Shown: positions 6,287 through 14,557 of the stretch, piece by piece
How positions within the stretch are numbered: the stretch's first letter is position 1
Layout of the letters: every line of letters starts with the position of its first letter
NCBI RefSeq assembly: GCF_023715705.1
Contig: NZ_JAMBOS010000033.1
Span: 1 to 38,960, forward strand
DNA from: Halalkalibacter oceani
GTDB lineage: Bacteria; Bacillota; Bacilli; Bacillales; Bacillaceae_D
DNA length: 38,960 nt
Direction of reading: 5' to 3'
Position numbers and translations under genes: made by a program
The notes under the pieces: model-generated
The model's input: only the letters and a program-made list of their open reading frames with translations
Databases searched by the model: none
Told to the model about the DNA's origin: nothing

Positions 6287-7245
6287 AAAGAATTTTGAGC
6301 ATTCATGAGGCACCGATTATCTTGTTTACATTGATCGTCTTTTTCATCTTTACGACCCTCTCTCCCAACTTTCTACAAATGTCGAACTTGCAGACGATTC
6401 TCCTGCAAATTACGATAACGGGAATTATTGCGATTGGGATGACAATGGTCATTTTATTAGGAGGGATGGATCTATCCGTAGGAGCGGTGCTTGCCCTTGT
6501 CGCGACGATTGTTGGTCTGCTGGTGAATGCGGGAGTGAATATATGGCTCGCTGTATTACTGGGTATTGTGGTAGGGGCATTATGCGGGGCAATTAACGGC
6601 TTCATTATTACAATGTTCAACATTCCAGATATTATCACGACTTTGGCGACGATGTACATTTTTCGCGGAATTGCCGTATTCGTTAGCGGTGGAGTATGGG
6701 TGACCAACTTCCCAAAGGAATTTGAATTTTTAGGACAGGGGAAAATACTCGGCATTTCTTTTCCGATTCTTGTCTTGTTTATTCTGGCATGTGGCTTTGT
6801 CCTGATCCTCGGATTTACAAGATTCGGCCGACGAATCTATGCGATTGGCGGGAATAAGAATGCAGCCCGTCTTTCGGGGATGGCGATGAAGCGGACAAAG
6901 TTTTTAGTCTATTTGTACAGTGGGATGCTCAGTGCGGTTGCCGCGGCGATCTATGCTTCAAACGTCGGAAGCATACAGGCGTCCACTGCCGCGTTAAATA
7001 TCTCCTTTGATGTGATTGCTGCCGTTTTAATTGGCGGTGCGAGCATTTTCGGCGGAACTGGTACAATCGTCGGCTCGATGTTTGGTATTTTATTGCTCGG
7101 CATCATTCAGAACGGTGTGATCATCAGCCAGTTTTCTCCCTATTGGGTTGATGCGATTACCGGTATGCTAATCATTGTCGCGATTATTATTAATTCATTA
7201 AAGCGGTGGAAGGATAGCTTGAAACTGGAGGGTAAGCTCAAATGA
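6283..7245 (+). CDS. Sugar ABC transporter permease 1 (RbsC family)
   Basis: 320-residue integral membrane protein with about ten hydrophobic segments and the family signature GGMDLSVGAVLAL after the third segment. Later GGASIFGGTGTIVGSMFGILLLG is the RbsC-type C-terminal motif. Overlaps the ATPase gene and the second permease gene by ATGA junctions, so the three membrane-complex genes are tightly coupled. Having two different permeases suggests a heterodimeric channel rather than the RbsC homodimer. Confidence 0.93.
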   Translation: MKRILSIHEAPIILFTLIVFFIFTTLSPNFLQMSNLQTILLQITITGIIAIGMTMVILLGGMDLSVGAVLALVATIVGLLVNAGVNIWLAVLLGIVVGALCGAINGFIITMFNIPDIITTLATMYIFRGIAVFVSGGVWVTNFPKEFEFLGQGKILGISFPILVLFILACGFVLILGFTRFGRRIYAIGGNKNAARLSGMAMKRTKFLVYLYSGMLSAVAAAIYASNVGSIQASTAALNISFDVIAAVLIGGASIFGGTGTIVGSMFGILLLGIIQNGVIISQFSPYWVDAITGMLIIVAIIINSLKRWKDSLKLEGKLK

Positions 7246-8186
7246 TCACGATAATGAAAAAAACGATCCACCCTTTCGTCAATAATCAAATTGTGATATT
7301 GTTACTGCTTTTAGTTGGACTGAGTCTTTTCTTCCGCCTTCAGTCTCCGTACTTCCTGACACAGGGAAATATTTTTAATATATTAAGCCAAATTGTTGAA
7401 ATTGGACTGATTGCCATTCCGATGACCTATGTCATTATTTCAGGAAACATGGATTTGTCGGTGGGCTCGATAATGGGATTAGCCGCTGTTGCCTTAGGGA
7501 TGTTTCATACGACGGCCGGTCTTGATATTTGGCTTAGTGTGATTCTCGCTCTTATCGTCGGGATTTTATGCGGGGCTTTAAACGGGCTGCTCATTGCCAA
7601 ATTCAAAATGCAGGCGATCGTCGTCACGATTGGAACGATGGTCATGCTGCGCGGCGTCATTTATGTTCTGACTGAAGGACGGCCGATCAGCGGCTACCCG
7701 CCGGAGTTTTATTTTTTAGGACAAGGTCAGCTGGGCGGTCTCCCATTTAATACGCTTGTGCTCGTTATTGCCTTTGCAGTAGCGTACTACCTAATACGTC
7801 AGACACGCTTCGGCCGTTATACGTATGCGCTCGGGAACAATGAAGAAGCTGTTCATTTTTCCGGTATTAACGAAGTTCGAACACGCTTTATCATTCTAGT
7901 CTGTAATGGCTTCTTTGCCGCTCTTGCCGGGGTCTTTCTCGTTTCACGCCTTGCTACGGCAGAAGCAACAACAGGGAGCGGGATTGAGCTTTCTGTCATT
8001 ACAGCCGTATTAATCGGTGGCACACACATTTTCGGCGGAAGAGGAAGTCTGGTCGGAACGATGATCGGGGTTGTCATCATTGGCGTCTTAAATAATGGGT
8101 TAAACCTGATGGGTGTCTCAAGCTTATTCCAAATGGTTATTTTAGGGTTGTTTATTCTAATTGCTGTAAGCAGGCAAAAATCATAA
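7242..8186 (+). CDS. Sugar ABC transporter permease 2 (RbsC family)
   Basis: 314 residues, about ten membrane segments, signature SGNMDLSVGSIMGLAAVALG, and C-terminal GGTHIFGGRGSLVGTMIGVV. Clearly paralogous to the preceding permease but substantially diverged in sequence, so it is an old duplication, as in AI-2 (LsrC/LsrD) and rhamnose-type importers. Start ATG 7242 overlaps the previous stop; ATG 7254 is an alternative. Confidence 0.93.
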   Translation: MITIMKKTIHPFVNNQIVILLLLLVGLSLFFRLQSPYFLTQGNIFNILSQIVEIGLIAIPMTYVIISGNMDLSVGSIMGLAAVALGMFHTTAGLDIWLSVILALIVGILCGALNGLLIAKFKMQAIVVTIGTMVMLRGVIYVLTEGRPISGYPPEFYFLGQGQLGGLPFNTLVLVIAFAVAYYLIRQTRFGRYTYALGNNEEAVHFSGINEVRTRFIILVCNGFFAALAGVFLVSRLATAEATTGSGIELSVITAVLIGGTHIFGGRGSLVGTMIGVVIIGVLNNGLNLMGVSSLFQMVILGLFILIAVSRQKS

Positions 8187-8205
8187 ACGAAATGAGGAAG
8201 AAAAA

Positions 8206-9240
8206 ATGAAAAAATGGTTAGTTGCTAGTCTATCAATCTTTACTGCTTTTACATTAGTAGCGTGTGGGTCTGAGGATCAGCCAAGTCCGGCAGGAGAAGG
8301 CGCTGGTGAAGAAGTGGCAGAGGGGACAAACTCTTTCTTTATTAACCCGAAGTCGATTGGTCCGGCTTATTTTACGGCAGCTGAACGCGGAGCTGAGCAG
8401 GCAGGGGAAGATTTAGGTGTAGAAGTTATTTTTAACGCTCCAACGGAAACAAGCTCTTCTGATCAAATTAATATGATTCAGGACATGATGATCCGTGAAG
8501 TTGATGGAATTGGTATTTCACCGAATGATGGAGAAGCGGTTGTCCCGGTCATTGGACGAGCAATCGAGCAAGGGATCCCGGTTGTCACATGGGACAGTGA
8601 CGCTCCTAATTCAGAGCGGGCGTATTATGTCACTCCAGCAACTGATGCGGAATTAGGAGAGGCATTTGCCGAGGAAATCGCCAATCAGATCGGCGGGGCC
8701 GGAAATGTAGCATTTATGGTTGCCGGATTGGGCTCGACCAACCAAATTGACCGTGTCGATGCGGCGGAAGCTTATTTTGAGGCAAATTATCCGGACATTA
8801 CAATCGTCACTGTAGTAGCAAGTGACGATGATCAGCAACGTTCTTATGATAATGCACAAAATCTGTTAAACACGTATCCAGAGCTTGATGGAATTGTCGG
8901 CTTTGCCGGTGGTGAGCCTCCGGCAGCTGCCCAGGCTGTTGCTCAGGCGATTCAAAACGGCAGTATTGAAGCTGGGTCAATTGCGATTACAGGCTTTGCC
9001 GTTCCCAGCTTAGTTGAAAATTATATTGAAGAAGGGATTATTGAAAAGATTATTACATGGGACCCGGCCATGCTTGGTTACGTTTCTGTATATGTTTTAA
9101 ATGAATTAGCGAATGGAAACGAAATTCCAGAAGGTGAGCTGGAAATTGAGAATATCGGCAGCGTCAGAGTGGAAGGACAGAATATCTTTACTGGAACGAT
9201 TGATTTAACAGAAGAAAATATCGGCGAATTTGATTTTTAA
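8206..9240 (+). CDS. Sugar ABC transporter substrate-binding lipoprotein (RbsB type)
   Basis: Secreted, membrane-anchored receptor. Signal peptide (residues 1-19) with lipobox LVAC and the lipid-modified Cys at residue 20, then an acidic linker, then a Peripla_BP_4 type fold: SIGPAYFTAAERGAEQAGEDLGV, the hinge strand GIGISPNDGEAVVPVIGRAIEQGIPVVTWD, and WDPAMLGYVSVYVLNELANG near the end. 344 residues. SD GAGGAAG before ATG 8206; 19 bp after the permease gene. The order A-C-C-B (receptor last) differs from classical rbsDACB only in the second permease. Confidence 0.93.
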   Translation: MKKWLVASLSIFTAFTLVACGSEDQPSPAGEGAGEEVAEGTNSFFINPKSIGPAYFTAAERGAEQAGEDLGVEVIFNAPTETSSSDQINMIQDMMIREVDGIGISPNDGEAVVPVIGRAIEQGIPVVTWDSDAPNSERAYYVTPATDAELGEAFAEEIANQIGGAGNVAFMVAGLGSTNQIDRVDAAEAYFEANYPDITIVTVVASDDDQQRSYDNAQNLLNTYPELDGIVGFAGGEPPAAAQAVAQAIQNGSIEAGSIAITGFAVPSLVENYIEEGIIEKIITWDPAMLGYVSVYVLNELANGNEIPEGELEIENIGSVRVEGQNIFTGTIDLTEENIGEFDF

Positions 9241-9257
9241 TCCGGAGGTGATGAATG

Positions 9258-9767
9258 ATGGAAACGATTCAGGTCGAACCACTTACAGCTTCAAGCTTTG
9301 AACCATACGGGCGCTGCTTTGAAATCCCGGATGCCCCTCCTTCAAAAGAAGGAGAGGGGTGGGATTGCTGGAGTTATCTGGCGAATATGGAAGCCACAAC
9401 ACGCGTCGGGGTCGGGATGGTCAGGACGCAGAAAAGAGAGCTGATTGTCGATTCAATGGAACGGCATGTCAGCCGTGAGGAAATTTTGCTTCCTTTGTAT
9501 GATGAGATTATTCAGCCGGTCGGATTATATCGTGATCTTGCAGATCCTGATGAAGCACCTGAAATTCAAACCGTGAAATGCTTTCTCTTAAAGCCAGGTC
9601 AAGGCATTATAATCGGAAAAGGAATTTGGCATAGTCCGGCTTATCCGGTAAACAGGGATACTGATTATTTATTCATGATCGAAAACAAAAAGGATGCTTT
9701 CGGGGATGAAATGATCAACCCGTGGGAGAAGTTCATCGGTGAACGGAAATTTAAAATGAGAGTATAG
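9258..9767 (+). CDS. Ureidoglycolate lyase (AllA)-family protein
   Basis: 169-residue cupin-like protein resembling AllA, which splits ureidoglycolate into glyoxylate and urea at the end of allantoin breakdown. N-terminal IQVEPLTASSFEPYGRCFEIPD is the AllA opening, and the C-terminal half has FLLKPGQGIIIGKGIWHSPAYPV, matching the conserved GxWH segment around the active site. Start ATG 9258 is preferred over ATG 9255 because the strong GGAGGTGAT at 9244-9252 is better spaced. It sits in a sugar-ABC operon and no other allantoin genes are present, so the real substrate is probably a related ureide or carbamoylated sugar acid; this is inference. Confidence 0.75.
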   Translation: METIQVEPLTASSFEPYGRCFEIPDAPPSKEGEGWDCWSYLANMEATTRVGVGMVRTQKRELIVDSMERHVSREEILLPLYDEIIQPVGLYRDLADPDEAPEIQTVKCFLLKPGQGIIIGKGIWHSPAYPVNRDTDYLFMIENKKDAFGDEMINPWEKFIGERKFKMRV

Positions 9768-9782
9768 AAAAGAGGATGTCAT

Positions 9783-11099
9783 ATGAATGAAAAAGAGAGA
9801 GTGCTAAGCTGGATTGATGAGCATCGAGATGACATTTTGACGACGTTAAAAGAGCTCATCAATATTCCCAGTGTCAACCCCTGGTTTGGAGAAGCGACGG
9901 AGCTTTCGGACGAAAAAGGGGTGCAGGAGTATCTTGCAGATAAGATGAAAAAGCTTGGGGCAGAAGTAGAGCAATGGGAGCCAAATGCGGAAGCTTTGCG
10001 TGAATATGAAGGAAGAGCAGGCTACTATCCAGGAAGAGACTTCACGAACAGACCGAATCTTGCGGCGACCTTCAAAGGAGAAGGTGATGGAAACTCTCTG
10101 CTCCTGTTTGGACATATTGATGTCGTGAAGGAAGGATCAAATTGGACGAAGCCGGCATTTGCCGCCGAAATTAGTGATGGTAAACTATATGGCCGCGGTG
10201 CCGTCGATATGAAGGGTGGCGTCGCCTCCATGATCTCGGCGGTAGAGGCTTTAAAAAAGGCGAATGTGCCGTTAAAAGGCGATGTAGTAGTTGGTACCGT
10301 TGTTGACGAGGAAGCCGGCGGGATGGGGGCTCTCGATTTTATCGCCCAAGGCTATCGCACTGACGGATGCATTTTGACAGAGCCGACCTCGCTGCAAATT
10401 GCGCCATTATGCCGCGGCATCTTATGGGGGAAGCTGATTATCAAAGGACGGGCTGGTCATATTGAAATGCCGAAAGCCGACTGGAAAGATGGCGGAGCAG
10501 TTGATGCGATTGAGAAGGCTAAGCTAGTGATGAAAGGGATTGATGAGTTAAATGAAAAATGGAGTGTGGAAAAAACACACCCACTTTTGCCGATCCCTTG
10601 TCAAATTTATCTTGCTCAAATCCAGGGCGGCGAATATCCAACGGCTTATGCGAACCGTGTTGAAATTACGTTTAATGCGCAATACTTGCCATCTGAGAGG
10701 GATGCCAATCTTCTTGGTGGCAGGGTGAAGGAAGAAATCGAGACCTTGATGAAAAAAGTTGCGGAGCAGGATTCCTGGTTACAAGCCAATCCAGTTGAAA
10801 TTGAATGGCTGATTGATGCCGATTGTGCCGAAACAGACAGTGAACATCCATTCGTTCAACAATGTGCTCATTCCCTTGAGCAGCTGGACAGAAAACCCGT
10901 TATCGAAGGGCTTTGTTTTCATACCGATATGGGCTGGCCGGTGAATGTGGGGATTCCGACGATTAATTTCGGTCCGGGGGATCCGCGAATGGCTCACCAT
11001 AGTGATGAATTTGTCCCGGTCGACGAAGTGATTGAGGCGACGAAAATGATTGCGCTGACGATGATCGACTGGTGCAAGGTGAAAGAGGAAAGCGACTAA
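9783..11099 (+). CDS. M20-family metallohydrolase (ArgE/DapE/ACY1-like deacylase)
   Basis: 438-residue cytoplasmic zinc hydrolase of the acetylornithine deacetylase/succinyl-DAP desuccinylase group. Metal-site motifs: LLLFGHIDVV (first His, Asp), GRGAVDMKGG (bridging Asp), TVVDEEAGGMGA (catalytic Glu pair), LTEPTSL, and the C-terminal PTINFGPGDPRMAHHSDEFV with the last ligand His. The dimerisation-domain insertion (about 210-330) is present. 15 bp after the AllA-like gene. In this operon it probably releases an acyl, carbamoyl or similar group from the imported compound. Confidence 0.85.
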   Translation: MNEKERVLSWIDEHRDDILTTLKELINIPSVNPWFGEATELSDEKGVQEYLADKMKKLGAEVEQWEPNAEALREYEGRAGYYPGRDFTNRPNLAATFKGEGDGNSLLLFGHIDVVKEGSNWTKPAFAAEISDGKLYGRGAVDMKGGVASMISAVEALKKANVPLKGDVVVGTVVDEEAGGMGALDFIAQGYRTDGCILTEPTSLQIAPLCRGILWGKLIIKGRAGHIEMPKADWKDGGAVDAIEKAKLVMKGIDELNEKWSVEKTHPLLPIPCQIYLAQIQGGEYPTAYANRVEITFNAQYLPSERDANLLGGRVKEEIETLMKKVAEQDSWLQANPVEIEWLIDADCAETDSEHPFVQQCAHSLEQLDRKPVIEGLCFHTDMGWPVNVGIPTINFGPGDPRMAHHSDEFVPVDEVIEATKMIALTMIDWCKVKEESD

Positions 11100-11119
11100 C
11101 AATAAAGGAGTTAAACAAG

Positions 11120-11851
11120 ATGAAACTATTATTTATTGGTGAATCATGGGTGATTCATATGATTCATACGAAAGGTTATGACAGCTTTACTTCAACAAAG
11201 TACGAAGAAGGAGCGACACAGCTGCTAACTTGTTTAAAGGATGAAGGGATTGACGTCACATATGTCCCGGCTCATGAGGTGCAGGTTCGCTTCCCGCGTA
11301 CGCTCGAAGAACTGAAAGACTATGATGCGATCGTGATCAGTGATATAGGAGCCAACTCATTCCTTTTGCAAAACAGTACCTTCTATCAGATGGAAATCGT
11401 GCCAAATGCATTGGAACTGATCAAGCAGTTTGTCGCAGAGGGCGGCGGATTGGCGATGATTGGCGGTTATCTATCGTTTATGGGCATCGAAGGAAAAGCG
11501 AATTACAAAAACTCTCCATTGGCCGAAGTGCTGCCAGTGCTGATGGAAGATGGTGATGACCGTGTTGAAATGCCACAAGGTTTCCGGCCCGAGGCGGCTA
11601 AGAAGCATCCGCTCGTGGACGGATTTGGCCAATGGCCAACCTTGCTTGGCTATAATCGCTTGAGCGCCAAAGAAAATACAGACATTCTATTACAACATGA
11701 AGCAGACCCTATTTTAGTGCTCGGCTCATATGAAAAAGGAAAAACGGCGATATTCGCCAGTGACTGCGCACCACATTGGGGTTCTCGTGAATTTGTAGAG
11801 TGGAAGCATTACTCCGCGTTTTGGGGAGGGTTGATGAAGACGTTGGTTTAA
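11120..11851 (+). CDS. Glutamine amidotransferase-like protein (class I GATase-like, PF07090 type)
   Basis: 243-residue flavodoxin-like protein: KLLFIGESWVIHMIHTKGYDSF at the N-terminus, DYDAIVISDIGANSF, then FVAEGGGLAMIGGYLSFMGIEG where a GATase nucleophile would sit, and GSYEKGKTAIFASDCAPHWG with the conserved DCAPHWG. The elbow position reads GGYLSF with no Cys, so classical glutaminase activity is doubtful. Start ATG 11120 follows AAAGGAG with nine-base spacing. Last gene of the operon, followed by a terminator. Similar proteins accompany sugar-type ABC operons; the function is unknown. Confidence 0.72.
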   Translation: MKLLFIGESWVIHMIHTKGYDSFTSTKYEEGATQLLTCLKDEGIDVTYVPAHEVQVRFPRTLEELKDYDAIVISDIGANSFLLQNSTFYQMEIVPNALELIKQFVAEGGGLAMIGGYLSFMGIEGKANYKNSPLAEVLPVLMEDGDDRVEMPQGFRPEAAKKHPLVDGFGQWPTLLGYNRLSAKENTDILLQHEADPILVLGSYEKGKTAIFASDCAPHWGSREFVEWKHYSAFWGGLMKTLV

Positions 11852-11877
11852 TAGATTCTTGAATGAAGCCGAGTGTA

Positions 11878-11924
11878 AGCCCGGGGCAAAAGGTGGAATC
11901 CACTTTTTGACCCGGGCTCTTTTC
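11878..11924 (+). terminator. Rho-independent terminator after the ABC/AllA operon
   Basis: AGCCCGGG...CCCGGGCT outer arms with inner GTGG/CCAC, followed by CTTTTC. Separates the catabolic operon from the Bce module. Confidence 0.88.
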
Positions 11925-11941
11925 GCGCAGCTTTAAGCCCT

Positions 11942-11970
11942 TTGTCGAAACGCCGGTTCTGTGCCATAAT
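11942..11970 (+). promoter_or_regulatory. Predicted promoter of the bceRS-like genes
   Basis: TTGTCG (11942-11947), 17-bp spacer, CATAAT (11965-11970), just upstream of an AAAGAGGTGAC ribosome binding site and the regulator ATG at 11995. Confidence 0.6.
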
Positions 11971-11994
11971 GATTTTGGACAAAGAGGTGACACC

Positions 11995-12702
11995 ATGCAA
12001 AAGATTATGATTATCGAAGACGATCCGAAAATTGCCGAGCATTTGCAGTCTTATCTGATTAAGTATCGATATGATGTGAACGTTGTCGAGGATTTTCTGC
12101 GCGTAATGGAAGTGTTTAACGAATATCAGCCTGATCTCGTGCTGCTCGATATCAATTTGCCGAGCTATGACGGCTATTACTGGTGCCGGCAAATTCGTAA
12201 GGAATCGATTTGCCCTGTTATTTTTCTATCAGCGAGAATTGGTGAAATGGATCAGGTGATGGCCTTGGAAAATGGGGGCGATGATTATATTACGAAGCCA
12301 TTTCACGCCGAAGTGGTCATCGCCAAAGTACGAAGCCAGCTGCGCCGTGCCTATGGCGAGTACGCGGTGCAAAGAGAAGAACGGGTATTGGCGAAAGAGG
12401 GATTGACACTCTATCTCGAAAGGCTGGAATTGACATTTGCCGATAAGACGGCATCGTTGTCCAAAAAAGAAGCGGATATTATCGAAAGCTTACTGGAGCG
12501 TCATCCGCGTATTGCCGGCCGGGAGGACCTGCTGGAGAAGCTGTGGGACGATCAGGCCTATGTCGACGAAAATACATTAAACGTCAACATTGCCCGTGTC
12601 AGGAAGAAGTTTCAGGAGCTGGGCTTACCCGATGCTGTGGAAACGGTAAGAGGCGCAGGATACAGGCTAAACGTTTCCACGTTAAAAGGTGACGGGCAAT
12701 GA
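11995..12702 (+). CDS. OmpR-family response regulator (BceR-like)
   Basis: 235 residues. Receiver domain 1-115 with acidic pair ED at 8-9, phosphoacceptor Asp 52 (LVLLDINLP) and YITKPF lysine; C-terminal winged-helix domain with ENTLNVNIARVRKKFQELG and GAGYRL. The genomic partner is the overlapping histidine kinase gene (ATGA at 12699). BceR-type regulators activate the adjacent BceAB-like transporter in response to cell-wall-active peptides. Confidence 0.92.
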   Translation: MQKIMIIEDDPKIAEHLQSYLIKYRYDVNVVEDFLRVMEVFNEYQPDLVLLDINLPSYDGYYWCRQIRKESICPVIFLSARIGEMDQVMALENGGDDYITKPFHAEVVIAKVRSQLRRAYGEYAVQREERVLAKEGLTLYLERLELTFADKTASLSKKEADIIESLLERHPRIAGREDLLEKLWDDQAYVDENTLNVNIARVRKKFQELGLPDAVETVRGAGYRLNVSTLKGDGQ

Positions 12703-13700
12703 TATTATTCCTCAGAGAGCATTTTCTTCTAATTCTTGTGCAAGTCGTTCAGTTTGCCCTTATCTTTGCCCTTTATTGGCTCGACGGAAATCGCAATTTG
12801 AGTGTTGGTCTATATGCGGTCTTTATCGGCTTGTTCTTTTTAGCATGCTATTTAATTTATCATTATTACAGTCGCCGGATGTTTTACAAAAGGCTGAGTG
12901 AGTCGTTTGTCTCGCTGGAGGATTCGATCCGCCGCACGGAGCAGAGCCCTGTATCAAGTGCGCTTGATACGTTGTTGAAAAATCAGTACAAGCATTACGA
13001 GACAAAGATAAAAAAATTAGAGCATCAGCAGGAAGAGCATCTTAAGTATATCGATCAATGGGTTCATCAAATGAAAACCCCCCTCTCGGTAATTGAATTG
13101 ACAGCACAGACACTGGACGAACCGGATTCATCGAATATTCGGGAAGAGACCCAGCGCATGCAGACGGGATTAAATACCGTACTATATATGGCACGGCTGC
13201 GCTCGATAGAGCAGGATTTCCATATTAAGCCGGTGTTAGTAACCAAGGTTGTCAATGAGGTGAATGGAGAAAATAAGCGCTTTTATATTCGCAATAAAGT
13301 CTATCCGAAGCTGAATGTCGAAAGAGAAGGAATCGTTGTCGAAACGGATGAAAAATGGCTGTTTTTTATCGTGTCGCAGCTTATTCAAAATGCGGTGAAA
13401 TATTCGAGTGGCAAAAGCAACAGCATCATCATTTCGATCTATGAACGGGGGGAAGAGGCTGTCCTCGAAGTGAAGGATTTCGGTGTCGGGATTCCGGACG
13501 TGGACAAAAAGCGGGTTTATCAGCCTTTCTTTACCGGGGAAAACGGCCGTCTGTTTCGCGAATCAACAGGAATGGGGCTCTATGTCACGATGGAGGCCGC
13601 GAAACATCTTGATCACCGGATCGAGCTTGAATCGGAGCAGGGAGAAGGGGCGACCTTCCGCGTCGTATTTGCGCCGACGCAAAACCTTACAGGCATGTAA
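12699..13700 (+). CDS. Intramembrane-sensing histidine kinase (BceS-like)
   Basis: 333 residues. Two adjacent membrane helices (about 8-28 and 36-56) with almost no extracellular loop, the hallmark of BceS-type kinases that read the state of their ABC transporter. H-box YIDQWVHQMKTPLS with His 123, N-box QLIQNAVKYSSG, G-boxes KDFGVGIP and GRLFRESTGMGLYV. Overlaps the regulator gene by four bases. Its signalling partner, the BceAB complex, is compromised here because the ATPase gene is interrupted. Confidence 0.92.
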   Translation: MILFLREHFLLILVQVVQFALIFALYWLDGNRNLSVGLYAVFIGLFFLACYLIYHYYSRRMFYKRLSESFVSLEDSIRRTEQSPVSSALDTLLKNQYKHYETKIKKLEHQQEEHLKYIDQWVHQMKTPLSVIELTAQTLDEPDSSNIREETQRMQTGLNTVLYMARLRSIEQDFHIKPVLVTKVVNEVNGENKRFYIRNKVYPKLNVEREGIVVETDEKWLFFIVSQLIQNAVKYSSGKSNSIIISIYERGEEAVLEVKDFGVGIPDVDKKRVYQPFFTGENGRLFRESTGMGLYVTMEAAKHLDHRIELESEQGEGATFRVVFAPTQNLTGM

Positions 13701-13792
13701 GGAAAGTGAAAGCTGAATCAATAGTGCATAAGCGGGCAGCGGCGCTATACTGGTCACAGATCAAATGCATGGAAGTGAAAGGAGATCCTGTG

Positions 13793-14557
13793 ATGCTGGA
13801 TGTGAAACAAGTAAGTAAGATCTATGATGGCAAAATGACTTACCGCGCGTTAACAGATATTAACCTTACAATCGAGACAGGAGAATTTGTCGGGATCATG
13901 GGTCCGTCAGGCAGCGGCAAAACGACGTTGCTGAATTTGATTGCGACAATTGATGAACCGACAACCGGTGAGGTGCTGATTGACGGGAAAAATCCTCACC
14001 AGTTAAAAAAGGACGCGTTGGCCTAATTCCGCCGTCGCGAATTAGGCTTTGTGTTTCAAGAGTTTAACCTTCTTCATACGCTAACCGTTGAGGAGAACAT
14101 TGTCCTCCCGTTAACATTGGATGGACATAAGGTGCCGGACATGAAACAAAAGGCGGCTGCAATTGCAGAAAAGCTCGGGATAACCAGTATTATGAACAAA
14201 CGAACCTATGAAATTTCCGGTGGACAGGCACAGCGGACGGCTGTTGCCCGGGCGATGATCCACACGCCGAAATTGCTGCTTGCTGATGAACCGACGGGCA
14301 ATCTTGATTCAAAATCATCGAAGGATGTCATGAGCATGCTGGAATCAATCAATCAGCAGGAGCGGACAACGATGATGCTCGTTACCCACGATCCGCAGGC
14401 GGCGAGTTATTGCAACCGCGTCGTCTTTATCCGCGACGGCAAATTGTATTCAGAAATTCACCGCGGCGAGAATCGGCAATCGTTTTTCCAAAAAATTATC
14501 GACACACTTTCGCTCATGGGAGGGGACGCACATGACTTTTCGCAAATTCGCGTTTAA
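13793..14557 (+). pseudogene. BceA-like ABC transporter ATP-binding protein, interrupted by an in-frame TAA
   Basis: 254 codons with a single in-frame stop at 14024-14026 (codon 78). Before the stop: MLDVKQVSKIYDGK and Walker A MGPSGSGKTTLLNLIA. After it, in the same frame: FRRRELGFVFQEFNLLHTLT (Q-loop), SGGQAQRTAVARAM (signature), LLLADEPTGNLDS (Walker B) and the H-loop. The family normally reads through here with an acidic residue (ALAEFRRRELGFVFQ type), so a single GAA-to-TAA change would explain it. The stop is inside a perfect 9-bp inverted repeat (14021-14029 and 14039-14047). Start ATG 13793 follows AAAGGAG; the end overlaps the permease gene by 26 bp. The two halves separately would lack a complete ATP site, so the transporter is probably non-functional unless the stop is read through or is a sequencing error. 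Confidence 0.9.

Noticed and set aside
14024-14026. Programmed recoding of the TAA in the BceA-like gene
   Set aside because: TAA is not a known selenocysteine or pyrrolysine codon and no read-through context is recognised; a simple nonsense mutation is more likely.
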